Part shown: positions 31,431 through 39,790 of the stretch, one piece after another | Layout of the letters: every line of letters starts with the position of its first letter | Numbering within the stretch: the stretch's first letter is position 1 | The notes under the pieces: model-generated | Told to the model about the DNA's origin: nothing | Seen by the model: the letters and a program-made list of their open reading frames with translations, nothing else | Database searches by the model: none | Made by a program: the position numbers and the translations under genes | Assembly: GCA_903970405.1 (NCBI GenBank) | Contig: CAJCIT010000173.1 | Coordinates: 1-39,790, forward strand | Direction of reading: 5' to 3' | Origin: Acidobacteriaceae bacterium | Lineage (GTDB): Bacteria; Acidobacteriota; Terriglobia; Bryobacterales; Bryobacteraceae | DNA: 39,790 nucleotides

Positions 31431-33113
31431 TTGGCCGGTTTCTCAGTGGCGGTATCGGCGCGAAGGTCAACCGGCGCTTTCGAAGGGTGGATCGAGTTCC
31501 GCTCATTTCACTATGAGGGCCACGACGCTTATTCGGCCGAGCTTCGGTCTCCCGATCGCCAATACCTCAATCCCATCCTGGCGGGATTCTATCCCGATCC
31601 CAGCATCGTGCGAGTTCAGGACGACTATTACCTGGTGAACTCGAGCTTTGCCTGGTATCCCGGCGTGCCCATTTTTCACAGCCGCGATCTGGTGAACTGG
31701 ACACAAACCGGCCACGTGCTTGACCGGCCCAGTCAGTTGCCGTTGGATGGAGCGGGGGTTTCGCGCGGCATTTTTGCCCCCACCATCCGCTTTCACAACG
31801 GGCGTTTCTACATGATTACGACAAGCGTCTCGGGCCCGGGAAATTTCTACGTCACCGCGGCAAATCCCGCCGGGCCGTGGTCAGATCCGGTGCCGCTCCC
31901 GGAAATCGACGGCATCGATCCCTCGTTTTTCTTCGACGATGACGGCCGCGCCTATATCGTCCACAATGGCCGTCCTCCCGCGAACAAGCCGCTCTATTCC
32001 GGCCACCGCGCGTTGTGGTTGCTCCCGTTCGATGAGGCGTCGGGAAAGGTAAGCGGGCCGCGCTTACTACTCGTCAACGGGGGCACCGACATCAAGAAGC
32101 AGCCTGTCTGGATAGAGGGGCCGCATCTTTTGAAACATGACGGCCTTTATTACTTGATCGCCGCGGAGGGAGGGACGGCCGAGCAGCATTCTGAAGTTGT
32201 CTTTCGCAGTAAGACCGTCAACGGACCCTATGAGCCTTATGCCGGGAATCCGATTCTGACGCAGCGTGGCCTGACTGAGTCGCGGAAGGATCCCATCACG
32301 TCGACCGGCCATGCGGACTTCGTCGAAACGCAACGCGGCGAGTGGTGGGCCGTCTTTCTGGGCTGCGAACCGTATCGGGATGGCTACTTCAACACTGGCC
32401 GTCAAACGTTTTTGTTGCCGGTGAAATGGGTGGATGGATGGCCCGTGATTCTCGGCGCGGGCCAAGCTGTTCCGCGGATTGTAAATAGACCTGAGTTGCC
32501 ACTTTCCGCACCGCCACGCTTACCAACACAAGGTACATTTTCAGTGACCGATGAGTTTCGTGAGTCCGCCCTTCCGTTCGAGTACAACTTCCTTCGGACT
32601 CCCTCCGAACCCTGGTGGCGCCTCGCCGCCAAGCAAGGCTCGCTGCTGATCCGTCCGCGAGCCGAGGACTTGGATACGGTCCATAATCCATCGCTGATTG
32701 CGCGGCGCCAGCAACACGCCCACTTTGCCGCCTCCGTGGAGCTGAACTTCCACGCCGGCGACCCGCCCTCGGATGCGGGGCTGGTCGCTTTCCAGAATGA
32801 AACCCATTCCTTCTTCTTGGGAGTTCGAGTGGCTGAGGCGAAGAACGGCGAAGCCCGCTCAGGGCGCACCCTCTTCCTTGAAAAACGCAACGGCGCTAAG
32901 GAGGATGTGGCCGGCGCTGCCATCCCGGCTCCTGCGACGGGCGTAACTCTGAAGATCGAGGGTGAAGGCGCAACTTACCGATTTTTCTATCGGCTTCCGG
33001 GCGGCGCGTGGTCCCAGTTCGGCGCCGATCAGGACGGAACCATTCTCAGCACAAAAACCGCGGACGGGTTCGTGGGCACGTACCTGGGCATGTTCGCGCG
33101 CTTGCGCCGCTGA
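31431..33113 (+). CDS. GH43 family glycosidase (beta-xylosidase/arabinofuranosidase type)
   Basis: This enzyme of about 560 residues has an N-terminal five-bladed propeller of GH43 and a C-terminal beta-sandwich domain (from about residue 365) typical of beta-xylosidases. Catalytic residues are Asp56 (ILAGFYPDPSIV), Asp163 (IDGIDPSFFFDDDG) and Glu229 (VWIEGPHLLKHDG). It releases xylose or arabinose units from hemicellulose. The only in-frame start is TTG 31431, and codons upstream stay open to 31377. The upstream codons read like a signal peptide (AAGLSIALVTLAGFSVAVSA) without a start codon. A TTG at 31373 in another frame gives MNRTLQTKLRR, so a one-frame slip in the leader is possible and export is likely. 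Confidence 0.88.
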   Translation: MAGFSVAVSARRSTGAFEGWIEFRSFHYEGHDAYSAELRSPDRQYLNPILAGFYPDPSIVRVQDDYYLVNSSFAWYPGVPIFHSRDLVNWTQTGHVLDRPSQLPLDGAGVSRGIFAPTIRFHNGRFYMITTSVSGPGNFYVTAANPAGPWSDPVPLPEIDGIDPSFFFDDDGRAYIVHNGRPPANKPLYSGHRALWLLPFDEASGKVSGPRLLLVNGGTDIKKQPVWIEGPHLLKHDGLYYLIAAEGGTAEQHSEVVFRSKTVNGPYEPYAGNPILTQRGLTESRKDPITSTGHADFVETQRGEWWAVFLGCEPYRDGYFNTGRQTFLLPVKWVDGWPVILGAGQAVPRIVNRPELPLSAPPRLPTQGTFSVTDEFRESALPFEYNFLRTPSEPWWRLAAKQGSLLIRPRAEDLDTVHNPSLIARRQQHAHFAASVELNFHAGDPPSDAGLVAFQNETHSFFLGVRVAEAKNGEARSGRTLFLEKRNGAKEDVAGAAIPAPATGVTLKIEGEGATYRFFYRLPGGAWSQFGADQDGTILSTKTADGFVGTYLGMFARLRR

Positions 33114-33130
33114 CGCTTCTCCGTTTTTAT

Positions 33131-33180
33131 CCACCGGCTGAAGCCGGCGCCACTGGCCTATCTTGTAGCGGTGCCACCGG
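33131..33180. repeat. Palindromic repeat family B, copy 2
   Basis: The palindrome CCGGCT-GA-AGCCGG sits within CCACCGGCTGAAGCCGGCGC, followed 20 bases later by GGTGCCACCGG. It shares the CCACC/GCCAC flanks and AGC-type palindrome of copy 1. It lies between the GH43 and protease genes. Confidence 0.7.
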
Positions 33181-33202
33181 CCCAGTGCCGTATCCTAGTC
33201 CC

Positions 33203-36200
33203 ATGCGCCAGCGTATTGCCCTTTTGGGGCTCCTCACGGCTCTTGTCTGCTTTGGCCAGCAGAATCGCGGGTATTACCGGTATCCCACGTTGCATGGAAA
33301 TCTCATAGTGTTCACTGCGGAGGGCGATCTCTGGCGCGTGAGCACGGACGGCGGACTAGCTCAACGCTTGACCACCCACCCGGCCGAGGAGGATTCGGCC
33401 AAACTGTCGCCGGACGGCAAGACCATCGCGTACAACGCCAGGTACGAAGGGCCGACAGAGGTCTATACGTTACCGGTGGACGGCGGCATGCCGAAGCGGC
33501 GGACCTATGACGGTGGCGCGGAGGCCGTGGGCTGGACGCCGGACGGTCGCCTTCTGGTCAGCACCTCGAAGTTCTCAACCCTGCCGGATACACAGCTTTT
33601 CATCATTGACGGCAATAACCATGCCGCCGCCATCCCGCTGAGCCAGGCCGCTGAAGGGGTGTACGACGCAAACGGTAAAACGCTGTTCTTCACGCGTCTG
33701 CCCAATCAGGGAAGCTCAACGAAGCGCTATGAGGGTGGAACCGCGGAGCACCTTTGGAAGTACACGGAGGGAAGCGAAGCCGCCCCGCTGACGAACGATT
33801 ATGCCGGAACAAGCAAGAACCCGATGTGGTGGAAAGGGCGCATCTATTTCCTGACTGACCGCGACCGCACGATGAACGTTTGGTCAATGGATGAGAACGG
33901 CAAGGGATTGCGTCAACACACCAGGCACGAAGGGTGGGACGTGAGGAGCGCATCGCTTTCAGACGGCCGGATTGTCTATCAAATGGGCGCGAACCTCCGG
34001 ATTTACGACATCGCCAAAGATCAGGACAAAGAAATTCCCATTGAGCTGCCTTCCGATTTCGACCATTTGCGTGAGCACTGGATCAAGAATCCCCAGGATT
34101 ATTTGACCGCAGCGCACTTGGCGCCCGACGGACAGAGCGTGGTATTAACATCGCGGGGCCGGGTGTTTGTGGCGCCGGCCGCAAAGACGGGGCGCTTCGT
34201 GGATGTCAGTGAACACACGCCCGGCCGGTTCCGTGAGGCGCGCCTGATGCCCGATGGCAAGTCGGTTCTGGTATTAAGCACCGAGAGCGGCGAAGTGGAA
34301 TTTTGGAAATACGCGGCGAATGGCGTGGGCGCGGGAGAGCAGTTGACTCGCGACGGCAAGGTGCTGCGCTGGGAGGGTATCCCGTCTCCCGACGGGAAGC
34401 TGCTGGCTCATCAAAACAAAGACAATGAGCTTTTTATTCTTGACGTTGCGGCGAAGACGGATAAGCGCGTCGCCGTGGCAACTACCACGGGCAACTCGGG
34501 TCCGGCATTCAACTCGCCTCGATGGTCACCCGATAGCCGGTGGCTGTTGTATTCAACCGATGCGCCGAACGAGTTCACACGAGTGATGCTCTACAACGTT
34601 GAGCAGGGCGTGGTGACGCCGCTGACAACAGATCATTACAACAGTAGTTGGGCCACCTGGAGCACGGATGGAAATTGGATCTACTTCCTCTCTGACCGGT
34701 ATTTCAAAACGTCCGTCTACAGTCCATGGGGGAGCCGTCAGCCTGATCCGTATTTTGACAAGAGCATCAAAATCTATGCGCTGGCGCTCAAGAAAGACCA
34801 GATTTCGCCGTTTGAGCCGATGAATGAGGTGCGAAAGGCGGCCGAGGACAAGAAGGCCGAGGACGAGAAAAAGAAGAAGGAAGCGGAAGCCGGCAAAAAG
34901 GCGGACACAGCGAAGAGTGACGCTTCAAAGAGCAGCGACGGCAAGCCGGAGCCGGTGAAAGTGGAGATCGATCTGGACGGCATTCAGACTCGGCTGATCG
35001 AGGTACCCGCGCCTCCGGGAGACTACGATACGCTCACGGTGGCCGGCAACCGGATCTGCTGGATCGAAGAGGACGGCGACAACGGCGACAAGAACGAGTT
35101 GCAATGCCTGGATATCGCGAACAAAGGCGACAAGCCTGATTCGGTGTTCGACGGGGTTCATTCCTTTGAGGCGTCGGCTGACGGCAAAAAGCTGATGGTG
35201 CAAACGAAGAATGACATCTACGTGATTGACTCCTCGGCGAAAGACGGCGCGGCCAAGAGTCCGAAGGCCATGACCGATAGCAAGGTAGACCTGGGCAGTT
35301 GGGCCTTTTCCATCATCCCGAGCGACGAGTTCCGTGAGGCGTTTTACGACGCGTGGCGGCTGCATCGCGACTATTTCTATGACCGCAAAATGCATGGCGT
35401 GAACTGGAACGCGATGCGCGACAAGTACGGCGAATTGCTGGGGCGAGTGCGGGACCGCGAAGAGCTAGCCGACCTGATTTCTGAAATGGTGGGTGAATTG
35501 TCGGCGCTGCATACGTTCGTAGTGGGCGGCGACGTGAGGAAGGGTGCCGACCAGATTTCACTCGCGTGGCTGGGAGCGGCCCTGGCGGCGGACCCCAGCG
35601 GTACGGGCTATCGCGTGGAGCGGGTGTATCGAGCCGATCCGGACCGGCCCGATAAGATGAGCCCCCTGGCGAAGCCCGGTGTCGATGTAAAAGAGGGCGA
35701 TGTGATCCTCGCCATCAACGGACAGGAACTGAAGAACGGTCTTGTGCCGGAGGACCTGTTGCGAAACCAGGCTGATAAGCAAGTGCTGCTGCGCGTGCGC
35801 AGCAAAGGCGTGACGGAAGCGCATGACGTGGTGGTGACGCCACTAAAGCGCAGTCAGGACCTTGAGTTGCGGTATTCGGATTGGGAGTGGAGCCGGCGGC
35901 AGATGGTGGAGAAGGCGGCAAACGGCCGGATGGCGTATGTGCATTTGCGGGCGATGGGATCACGGGACATCGCGCAATGGGAGGAGCAGTTCACACCCCA
36001 ATTTAACCGGGGAGGCCTCATCATCGATGTGCGCCATAACGGCGGCGGGAATATCGACAGTTGGATTTTGGGCAAGCTGCTGCGAAAGGCGTGGATGTAC
36101 TGGCAGCCACGGGTAGGCGCACCTTCATGGAATATGCAAGGGGCGTTCCGCGGCCCAATGGTTGTGCTCTGCGACGAATGGACCGGCTCTGATGGAGAGG

Positions 36201-36574
36201 CCTTCACTGAGGGCTTCCGGCGTTTGGGCCTGGGCAAAGTGATCGGAACGCGAACATGGGGCGGCGAAATCTGGCTGAGTTTCAGCAACGCGCTGGCCGA
36301 CAATGGAATCGCCTCGGCGGCGGAACTGGGCGTCTATGGGCCGGAGGGCAAATGGTTGATTGAAGGACATGGCGTCGATCCGGATATTGTGGTGGACAAC
36401 CTGCCCCACGCGACATTCGAAGGCAAGGACGCCCAACTGGATGCCGCGATTGCTTATCTGGAGAAAGCCATGAAAGACCATCCGGTGCTGACGCCCGGGC
36501 CGCCGGAGTACCCCGACAAGTCTCTCACCACGAAGAGCCGCAAGGGTGCAAGCACGGCGGGTGCGATGCAGTAG
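33203..36574 (+). CDS. Secreted Tricorn-like S41 protease
   Basis: This 1123-residue protein has a signal peptide (IALLGLLTALVCFG, residues 5-18). About 520 residues of WD/TolB-like beta-propeller repeats follow (DGKTIAYNARYEGPTEVYTL, SPDSRWLLYSTDAPNEF), then a Lys/Glu-rich linker (AEDKKAEDEKKKKEAEAGKK). The C1 domain, a PDZ domain (GDVILAINGQELKNGL) and an S41 peptidase core come last. The nucleophile is Ser996 in WTGSDGEAFTEGF, and His770 lies in ALHTFVVGGD. Tricorn has Ser-His at the latter site; here Leu precedes the His. It probably degrades peptides in the periplasm. ATG 33203 follows repeat B2; the open frame before it is antigenic noise from the GH43 end. Confidence 0.92.
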   Translation: MRQRIALLGLLTALVCFGQQNRGYYRYPTLHGNLIVFTAEGDLWRVSTDGGLAQRLTTHPAEEDSAKLSPDGKTIAYNARYEGPTEVYTLPVDGGMPKRRTYDGGAEAVGWTPDGRLLVSTSKFSTLPDTQLFIIDGNNHAAAIPLSQAAEGVYDANGKTLFFTRLPNQGSSTKRYEGGTAEHLWKYTEGSEAAPLTNDYAGTSKNPMWWKGRIYFLTDRDRTMNVWSMDENGKGLRQHTRHEGWDVRSASLSDGRIVYQMGANLRIYDIAKDQDKEIPIELPSDFDHLREHWIKNPQDYLTAAHLAPDGQSVVLTSRGRVFVAPAAKTGRFVDVSEHTPGRFREARLMPDGKSVLVLSTESGEVEFWKYAANGVGAGEQLTRDGKVLRWEGIPSPDGKLLAHQNKDNELFILDVAAKTDKRVAVATTTGNSGPAFNSPRWSPDSRWLLYSTDAPNEFTRVMLYNVEQGVVTPLTTDHYNSSWATWSTDGNWIYFLSDRYFKTSVYSPWGSRQPDPYFDKSIKIYALALKKDQISPFEPMNEVRKAAEDKKAEDEKKKKEAEAGKKADTAKSDASKSSDGKPEPVKVEIDLDGIQTRLIEVPAPPGDYDTLTVAGNRICWIEEDGDNGDKNELQCLDIANKGDKPDSVFDGVHSFEASADGKKLMVQTKNDIYVIDSSAKDGAAKSPKAMTDSKVDLGSWAFSIIPSDEFREAFYDAWRLHRDYFYDRKMHGVNWNAMRDKYGELLGRVRDREELADLISEMVGELSALHTFVVGGDVRKGADQISLAWLGAALAADPSGTGYRVERVYRADPDRPDKMSPLAKPGVDVKEGDVILAINGQELKNGLVPEDLLRNQADKQVLLRVRSKGVTEAHDVVVTPLKRSQDLELRYSDWEWSRRQMVEKAANGRMAYVHLRAMGSRDIAQWEEQFTPQFNRGGLIIDVRHNGGGNIDSWILGKLLRKAWMYWQPRVGAPSWNMQGAFRGPMVVLCDEWTGSDGEAFTEGFRRLGLGKVIGTRTWGGEIWLSFSNALADNGIASAAELGVYGPEGKWLIEGHGVDPDIVVDNLPHATFEGKDAQLDAAIAYLEKAMKDHPVLTPGPPEYPDKSLTTKSRKGASTAGAMQ

Positions 36575-36593
36575 CGCGGGTGTTATCAGTCAA

Positions 36594-36630
36594 CGTGGCG
36601 CGGCTCAGCGGGCTAAAAGCCCACGGCACG
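36594..36630. repeat. Palindromic repeat family B, copy 3
   Basis: GGGCT-AAA-AGCCC (36610-36622) is flanked by CGTGGCGCGG and CACGGCACGG. It lies in the 72-base gap between the convergent protease and flavoprotein genes, a 3'-end position like copy 1. Confidence 0.7.
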
Positions 36631-36646
36631 GAAATAGCGCTATTCC

Positions 36647-37822
36647 TCAAGCCACCTGACCGGCGCAATACCCTGAAGCCCAAGCCCACTGGAAATTAAA
36701 TCCGCCCAGGCGCCCGGTCACATCCACTACCTCTCCCACGAAGAACAGCCCAGGCACCTTCCGGCTCTCCATTGTTTGCGCTGAAAGTTCATTCGTGTCC
36801 ACCCCACCCGCGGTCACCTCCGCCTTTTCGTACCCTTCCGTTCCACTCGGGATGACCAGCCAACTATGCAGACCCTGTTCGAACTCCATCAGGGCCGGGT
36901 TCGTCCATCTGGAAGGAGTATGCAACTGCAGCCAACGCGTGCTGAACCGTTGTGGCAAAGCGGCATAAAGCGCGGCCTTGAGCGATGCCAGGTCCCGTCC
37001 CGCGGGTCTCTTGCGCATCTCCGCAGTCACATCCGCGCCTGGCGCAACATCCAGATGCACCGCCTGTTCCGGCTGCCAGTACGAAGAGATCTGCAGAATC
37101 GCAGGCCCGCTCAATCCCCGATGAGTGATCAGCATCTTCTCCCGGAACTGCCGCTTCCCGATGGAGGCCACTACCTCCGTGGAAACTCCCGTCAGATCGC
37201 ACCAGGCGGCGCGATCCGTTTCGGAAAAGGTGAGCGGCGTCAGTGCCGGCCGGCAATCGATCGTACGCAGCCCGAATTGCCGTGCGACGTCGTACCCAAA
37301 CGCAGTCGCGCCCATCTTTGGAATGGAGAGCCCACCCGTCGCCACTACCAGCGATGCCGCCTCAAACACGCGGGCGCCGCATTCCACCGCAAATGCCGCG
37401 TCCTCTTTGCCGATCTGGCGCACCAGCGTATTCAGCACGATCTCCACCTGCGCATCCCTGCATTCGCTCTCAAGCATTGTCAGAATGTCGCGCGCGGCCC
37501 GGTCGCAGAACAACTGTCCCAGCGTCTTCTCGTGGTAGGGAATCCCGTGCTTCTTCACCAGCGCCACGAAATCGGCCGGCGTGTATCGCGCCAGTGCCGA
37601 CTTCGCAAAATGGGGGTTCGCCGAAAGAAAGTGGTCCGCCTTCGTATGAAGGTTGGTGAAGTTGCAGCGGCCGCCGCCGGAGATGAGGATCTTTTTCCCA
37701 AGCCGCTCGGCATGCTCGATAACCAGCACGCGCCGTCCGCGCTTCCCGGCCTCGATGGCGCAAAACAGGCCTGCCGCGCCGCCGCCAATCACAATAACGT
37801 CGAACCGCTCCCGCCCGCTCAC
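36647..37822 (-). CDS. BaiN/HI0933-type NAD(P)/FAD-dependent oxidoreductase
   Basis: This 391-residue flavoprotein of the HI0933/BaiN (YhiN) family has an N-terminal FAD motif [20 protein letters not shown], the family signature [35 protein letters not shown], and the C-terminal [15 protein letters not shown] and [20 protein letters not shown]. Physiological substrates of most members are unknown. It starts with GTG, overlapping the stop of the upstream aldo/keto reductase (GTGA at 37819-37822), so the two are coupled. It is cytoplasmic. Confidence 0.93.
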   Translation of the reverse strand: MSGRERFDVIVIGGGAAGLFCAIEAGKRGRRVLVIEHAERLGKKILISGGGRCNFTNLHTKADHFLSANPHFAKSALARYTPADFVALVKKHGIPYHEKTLGQLFCDRAARDILTMLESECRDAQVEIVLNTLVRQIGKEDAAFAVECGARVFEAASLVVATGGLSIPKMGATAFGYDVARQFGLRTIDCRPALTPLTFSETDRAAWCDLTGVSTEVVASIGKRQFREKMLITHRGLSGPAILQISSYWQPEQAVHLDVAPGADVTAEMRKRPAGRDLASLKAALYAALPQRFSTRWLQLHTPSRWTNPALMEFEQGLHSWLVIPSGTEGYEKAEVTAGGVDTNELSAQTMESRKVPGLFFVGEVVDVTGRLGGFNFQWAWASGYCAGQVA

Positions 37823-38811
37823 AGGCCGAGCTTGGCCATCATCATGGGCGGATACCTGTCGCCCGCCGCCGCACCTTTTGGGAAGATCTCGTCCAGCAGC
37901 GCCAGGTCCACCGCGCTCAGCTTGATCTCCACGGCCTTCACGTTCTCCTCCAGATACTTCTGCCGCTTTGTGCCGGGGATTGGAATAATGTCCTCGCCCT
38001 GCGCATGCACCCAGGCCAGCGCGAACTGCGAAGCCGTGGCGTCATGGTCGGCCGCCAGCTTTCTCACTCGCTGCACCAAATCCAGATTTTGGCTGAAGTT
38101 ATCCGGTGAGAATCGGGGCTGCCCTCGCCGGACGTCGTCAGCCGGCAGATCGTCAAAGCTCTTCAATTCGCCGCTCAGAAAACCGCGGCCCAACGGGCTG
38201 TACGGCACGAAGCCAATGCCCAGTTCCCGGCAGGCGGGAAGAATTGCTTCCTCCACGTCTCGGCTCCACAGCGAGTATTCCGTCTGCAGCGCCGAAACGG
38301 GATATGTCTTCATGGCGCGCCGCAGCGAATCCGGGCCCGCTTCCGAGAGGCCAAGAAACCGCACCTTGCCCTCTTCCACCAGCCGGGACATGGCCCCCAC
38401 CGTCTCCTCAATCGGCACCTTCGGATCTACACGGTGCTGGTAAAAGAGGTCGATGGTATCGATGCCCAAGCGCCGCAGGCTGCCCTCGCACGCCTCGCGA
38501 ACGTACTCCGGCCGGCCGCAAACCTCGCGCGATGCCGGATTATTAGGGTCGCGCACAAAGCCAAACTTGGTGGCGATCTCGACCTTGCCCCGCATCCCCT
38601 TCACCGCCCGCCCAAGCAGAATCTCATTGGTGTAGGGCCCGTACATGTCCGCGGTGTCGAACAGCGTCACACCCAGGTCTATGGCCCGATGGATCACTGC
38701 GATGGATTCGGCGTCGTTATCCCGCACTCCATAAAAATCCGACATTCCCATGCATCCCAACCCCTGGGCGGAGACAATGAGTCCCTGCGATCCTAGTTTT
38801 CGACGAATCAT
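37819..38811 (-). CDS. Aldo/keto reductase
   Basis: This 330-residue TIM-barrel NADPH oxidoreductase is of the AKR13/YajO-like type. It has [13 protein letters not shown] [14 protein letters not shown] and the catalytic tetrad in [11 protein letters not shown] (Asp, Tyr), IATKFGF (Lys) and [12 protein letters not shown] (His). The C-terminal cofactor region includes [17 protein letters not shown]. The ATG at 38811 is chosen because AGGAGAG lies five bases before it; the frame is open further upstream through the dksA terminator but is not protein-like there. It reduces aldehydes or ketones of unknown identity and is co-translated with the flavoprotein. Confidence 0.92.
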   Translation of the reverse strand: MIRRKLGSQGLIVSAQGLGCMGMSDFYGVRDNDAESIAVIHRAIDLGVTLFDTADMYGPYTNEILLGRAVKGMRGKVEIATKFGFVRDPNNPASREVCGRPEYVREACEGSLRRLGIDTIDLFYQHRVDPKVPIEETVGAMSRLVEEGKVRFLGLSEAGPDSLRRAMKTYPVSALQTEYSLWSRDVEEAILPACRELGIGFVPYSPLGRGFLSGELKSFDDLPADDVRRGQPRFSPDNFSQNLDLVQRVRKLAADHDATASQFALAWVHAQGEDIIPIPGTKRQKYLEENVKAVEIKLSAVDLALLDEIFPKGAAAGDRYPPMMMAKLGL

Positions 38812-38862
38812 AGCTCTCCTATTGTCGTCTGCGAGCCTTGGCCCATTCAAAAGCTCGCCCAC

Positions 38863-38905
38863 CAAAAACAAAAGCGCCGGGTCCTGTAACAGGAACCCGG
38901 CGCCA
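38863..38905 (-). terminator. Rho-independent terminator after dksA-like gene
   Basis: On the minus strand GGCGCCGGGTTCCTG and CAGGACCCGGCGC pair (one bulged base) around a short TTA loop, followed by TTTTGTTTTT. It lies about 40 bases after the stop of the zinc-finger gene and separates it from the aldo/keto reductase. Confidence 0.85.
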
Positions 38906-38945
38906 AGTACCGCGGGAAGCGACCGTCTGGGGTCAAGCCAATGGG

Positions 38946-39332
38946 TTACGCCATGGCGAACGCGTCTTCGTGTTCTTCGTCCAACTGGCCGTCGGCCTTC
39001 TGCTGGTCCAGCATCTCCTGGCAGGGCACGCAGTAGGCAGCCCATGGCAGCGCTTTCAGGCGCTTCTCAGGAATGTCTTCTTCGCAGAGCAGACAGGTGC
39101 CGAAGCCCCCGCGCTCAATGCGCGCGATGGCCGCTTCGACGCTGCGCAGCAAACTCGCTTCGCGGTCGAGCGTGGCAATCGCCAACTCACGGTTCATCGC
39201 CAGTTGGAGCTGATCGAACTCGTCGGCAGCCTTCTCAATTTGGATCTCTTCACGGTCGGCGGAGGTCGGCAACAGTTCCTTACGCTTGGCCTCCAGCACC
39301 CGCTTATAATTTTTTAATTCTTGATTGGTCAT
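38946..39332 (-). CDS. DksA/TraR family C4 zinc-finger regulator
   Basis: This 128-residue protein has an N-terminal helical hairpin (residues about 1-70, [20 protein letters not shown]) and a C4 zinc finger: Cys80, Cys83 ([13 protein letters not shown]), Cys101 and Cys104 (YCVPCQEML). DksA-type proteins bind in the secondary channel of RNA polymerase and adjust transcription, often with ppGpp. This one is shorter than E. coli DksA (151 residues) and ends in an acidic tail ([11 protein letters not shown]). GAGGAGA precedes the ATG by about seven bases. Upstream on the minus strand TTGACA (39476-39471) could be a -35, but no good -10 is at the right distance. It is a single-gene unit with its own terminator. 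Confidence 0.9.
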   Translation of the reverse strand: MTNQELKNYKRVLEAKRKELLPTSADREEIQIEKAADEFDQLQLAMNRELAIATLDREASLLRSVEAAIARIERGGFGTCLLCEEDIPEKRLKALPWAAYCVPCQEMLDQQKADGQLDEEHEDAFAMA

Positions 39333-39790
39333 TTTGTTTTCTCCTCTTCTTACCGGGTCCCGCTTTCCTCCACCAGCTCTTCAACGCTCTTGAGACGTAT
39401 TCCGCACTCCTTTGCACCGCCGACCGACTTTCGAATTCAGAACCTGTACAGCGTCAAAAGATGCTTTCAATGTCAAGTAGGTTGCAGCAAGTTTTCTTAT
39501 CGTACATAAAAGATTTTCTACGCTAACTTCTTACATCCACAGGCTGGATTCATTTCCTACTCCCCTAGTGAAAACGTACTAGAAACCGTCGAAGCCCCAT
39601 CTTTTCCGGGGAAAATTCCATCGGCAACTCGTAAAAGGAGAAATATACGCGGAAAGCCCTCCGCCCGCCTTGCCGCAAGCGGGTGTCGGTCTGCCGACGC
39701 CGCTTGCTAGGCCGAGGTTCTTAGGTTCGGGCTAGGAAGGTTCGGCGACAACAGAATTGCGCAATTCCCCAATGGCGGGAATCTGCACCG
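39333..39790. other. Non-coding right end of window
   Basis: This 458-base stretch has no protein-like frame. It is AT-richer to about 39660, then GC-rich. It holds the upstream region of the zinc-finger gene, a strong hairpin (39675-39707), an AAAAGGAGAAATATACG stretch resembling a ribosome binding site without a following gene, and three AGGTTC direct repeats (39715, 39723, 39738). A structured RNA or a gene continuing beyond the window is possible. Confidence 0.5.
39675..39707. repeat. Strong hairpin, possible RNA element
   Basis: GCAAGCGG and CCGCTTGC pair over 8 bp. An inner GTCGG/CCGAC stem is separated by a small internal loop, with a TCTG loop at the tip. There is no T-tract on either side, so it is not a standard terminator. 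Confidence 0.5.

Noticed and set aside
36866..38443. Long plus-strand open frame (525 residues)
   Set aside because: It is a shadow of the flavoprotein and aldo/keto reductase genes, both with clear motifs on the minus strand; GC-rich codons keep the antisense frame open.
39445..39476. Promoter for the DksA-like gene (TTGACA and TGTACA on the minus strand)
   Set aside because: The hexamers are 20 bases apart and the -10 is poor, so I left it as a remark only.
39675..39707. Hairpin considered as a terminator
   Set aside because: There is no run of T on either strand next to the stem.
1..39790. CRISPR array, tRNA or rRNA genes, insertion sequences, phage genes
   Set aside because: I saw no regular repeat-spacer pattern, tRNA cloverleaf, rRNA signature, transposase or integrase. 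The palindromic repeats are dispersed single elements.

Overview
The window is GC-rich bacterial chromosome, densely coded on both strands. It shows no tRNA, rRNA, CRISPR array or insertion sequence. The gene set suggests an acidobacterium of the Solibacter/Bryobacterales kind. The main reasons are an ADOP-type MacB/FtsX permease, tandem GMC oxidoreductases with a Tat-exported gluconate-2-dehydrogenase subunit 3, a ThuA-DUF1080 fusion, a secreted Tricorn-type protease, several polysaccharide-processing enzymes and many short palindromic intergenic repeats. This placement is inference from gene content only.

Layout. (1) 1-3230: rpsU with a clear terminator, a YnfA-type membrane protein, a secreted DUF4412-like protein and an amidase. 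(2) 3316-5569: stress-type genes, namely a double PRC-barrel protein and a YflT-like glycine-rich protein on the minus strand, diverging from two small histidine-rich paralogues. (3) 5566-8565: a mannose block of phosphomannose isomerase, a phosphomannomutase-like HAD protein and a GH130 mannoside phosphorylase, with 4-nt overlaps; manA also overlaps the second histidine-rich gene. (4) 8569-11469 (minus): zinc alcohol dehydrogenase, PIG-L deacetylase and SDR. (5) 11604-15761: two nearly identical GMC oxidoreductases followed by one Tat-signal small subunit. (6) 15887-23557: acetyl-CoA synthetase, a small lipoprotein, an ADOP permease, a secreted esterase and a ThuA-DUF1080 protein (probable 3-keto-glycoside hydrolase). 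(7) 23817-31027 (minus): five genes reading leftward, encoding a catalase-fold heme protein, a 143-aa conserved unknown, a duplicated-domain membrane protein, a DyP-type peroxidase and a large di-heme c-type cytochrome. (8) 31431-36574: GH43 glycosidase and Tricorn-like protease. (9) 36647-39332 (minus): BaiN/HI0933-type flavoprotein, aldo/keto reductase and a DksA/TraR zinc-finger regulator with an intrinsic terminator.

How the genes work together. GH130, the phosphomannomutase-like protein and ManA form a plausible route from beta-mannosides to mannose-1-P, mannose-6-P and fructose-6-P. The exported GMC/subunit-3 enzyme and the exported ThuA-DUF1080 protein could form an oxidise-then-hydrolyse route for glycosides, though they lie about 6 kb apart. 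The five-gene heme cassette is the best candidate for an undescribed system. Three of its products should bind heme by family, one has an internal duplication around a membrane segment, and one is a conserved protein of no known function. No lipoxygenase or other obvious source of peroxide is encoded beside them.

Non-coding structure. Three families of short inverted repeats occur in gaps. Family A has core CGCCAATC/GATTGGCG, family B has small AGNCT-type palindromes flanked by GCCACC/GGTGGC, and family C has arms around GGGAGCGACCG. One family A copy supplies the stop codon of the YnfA-type gene. The right end (39333-39790) is non-coding and holds a strong hairpin and three AGGTTC direct repeats.
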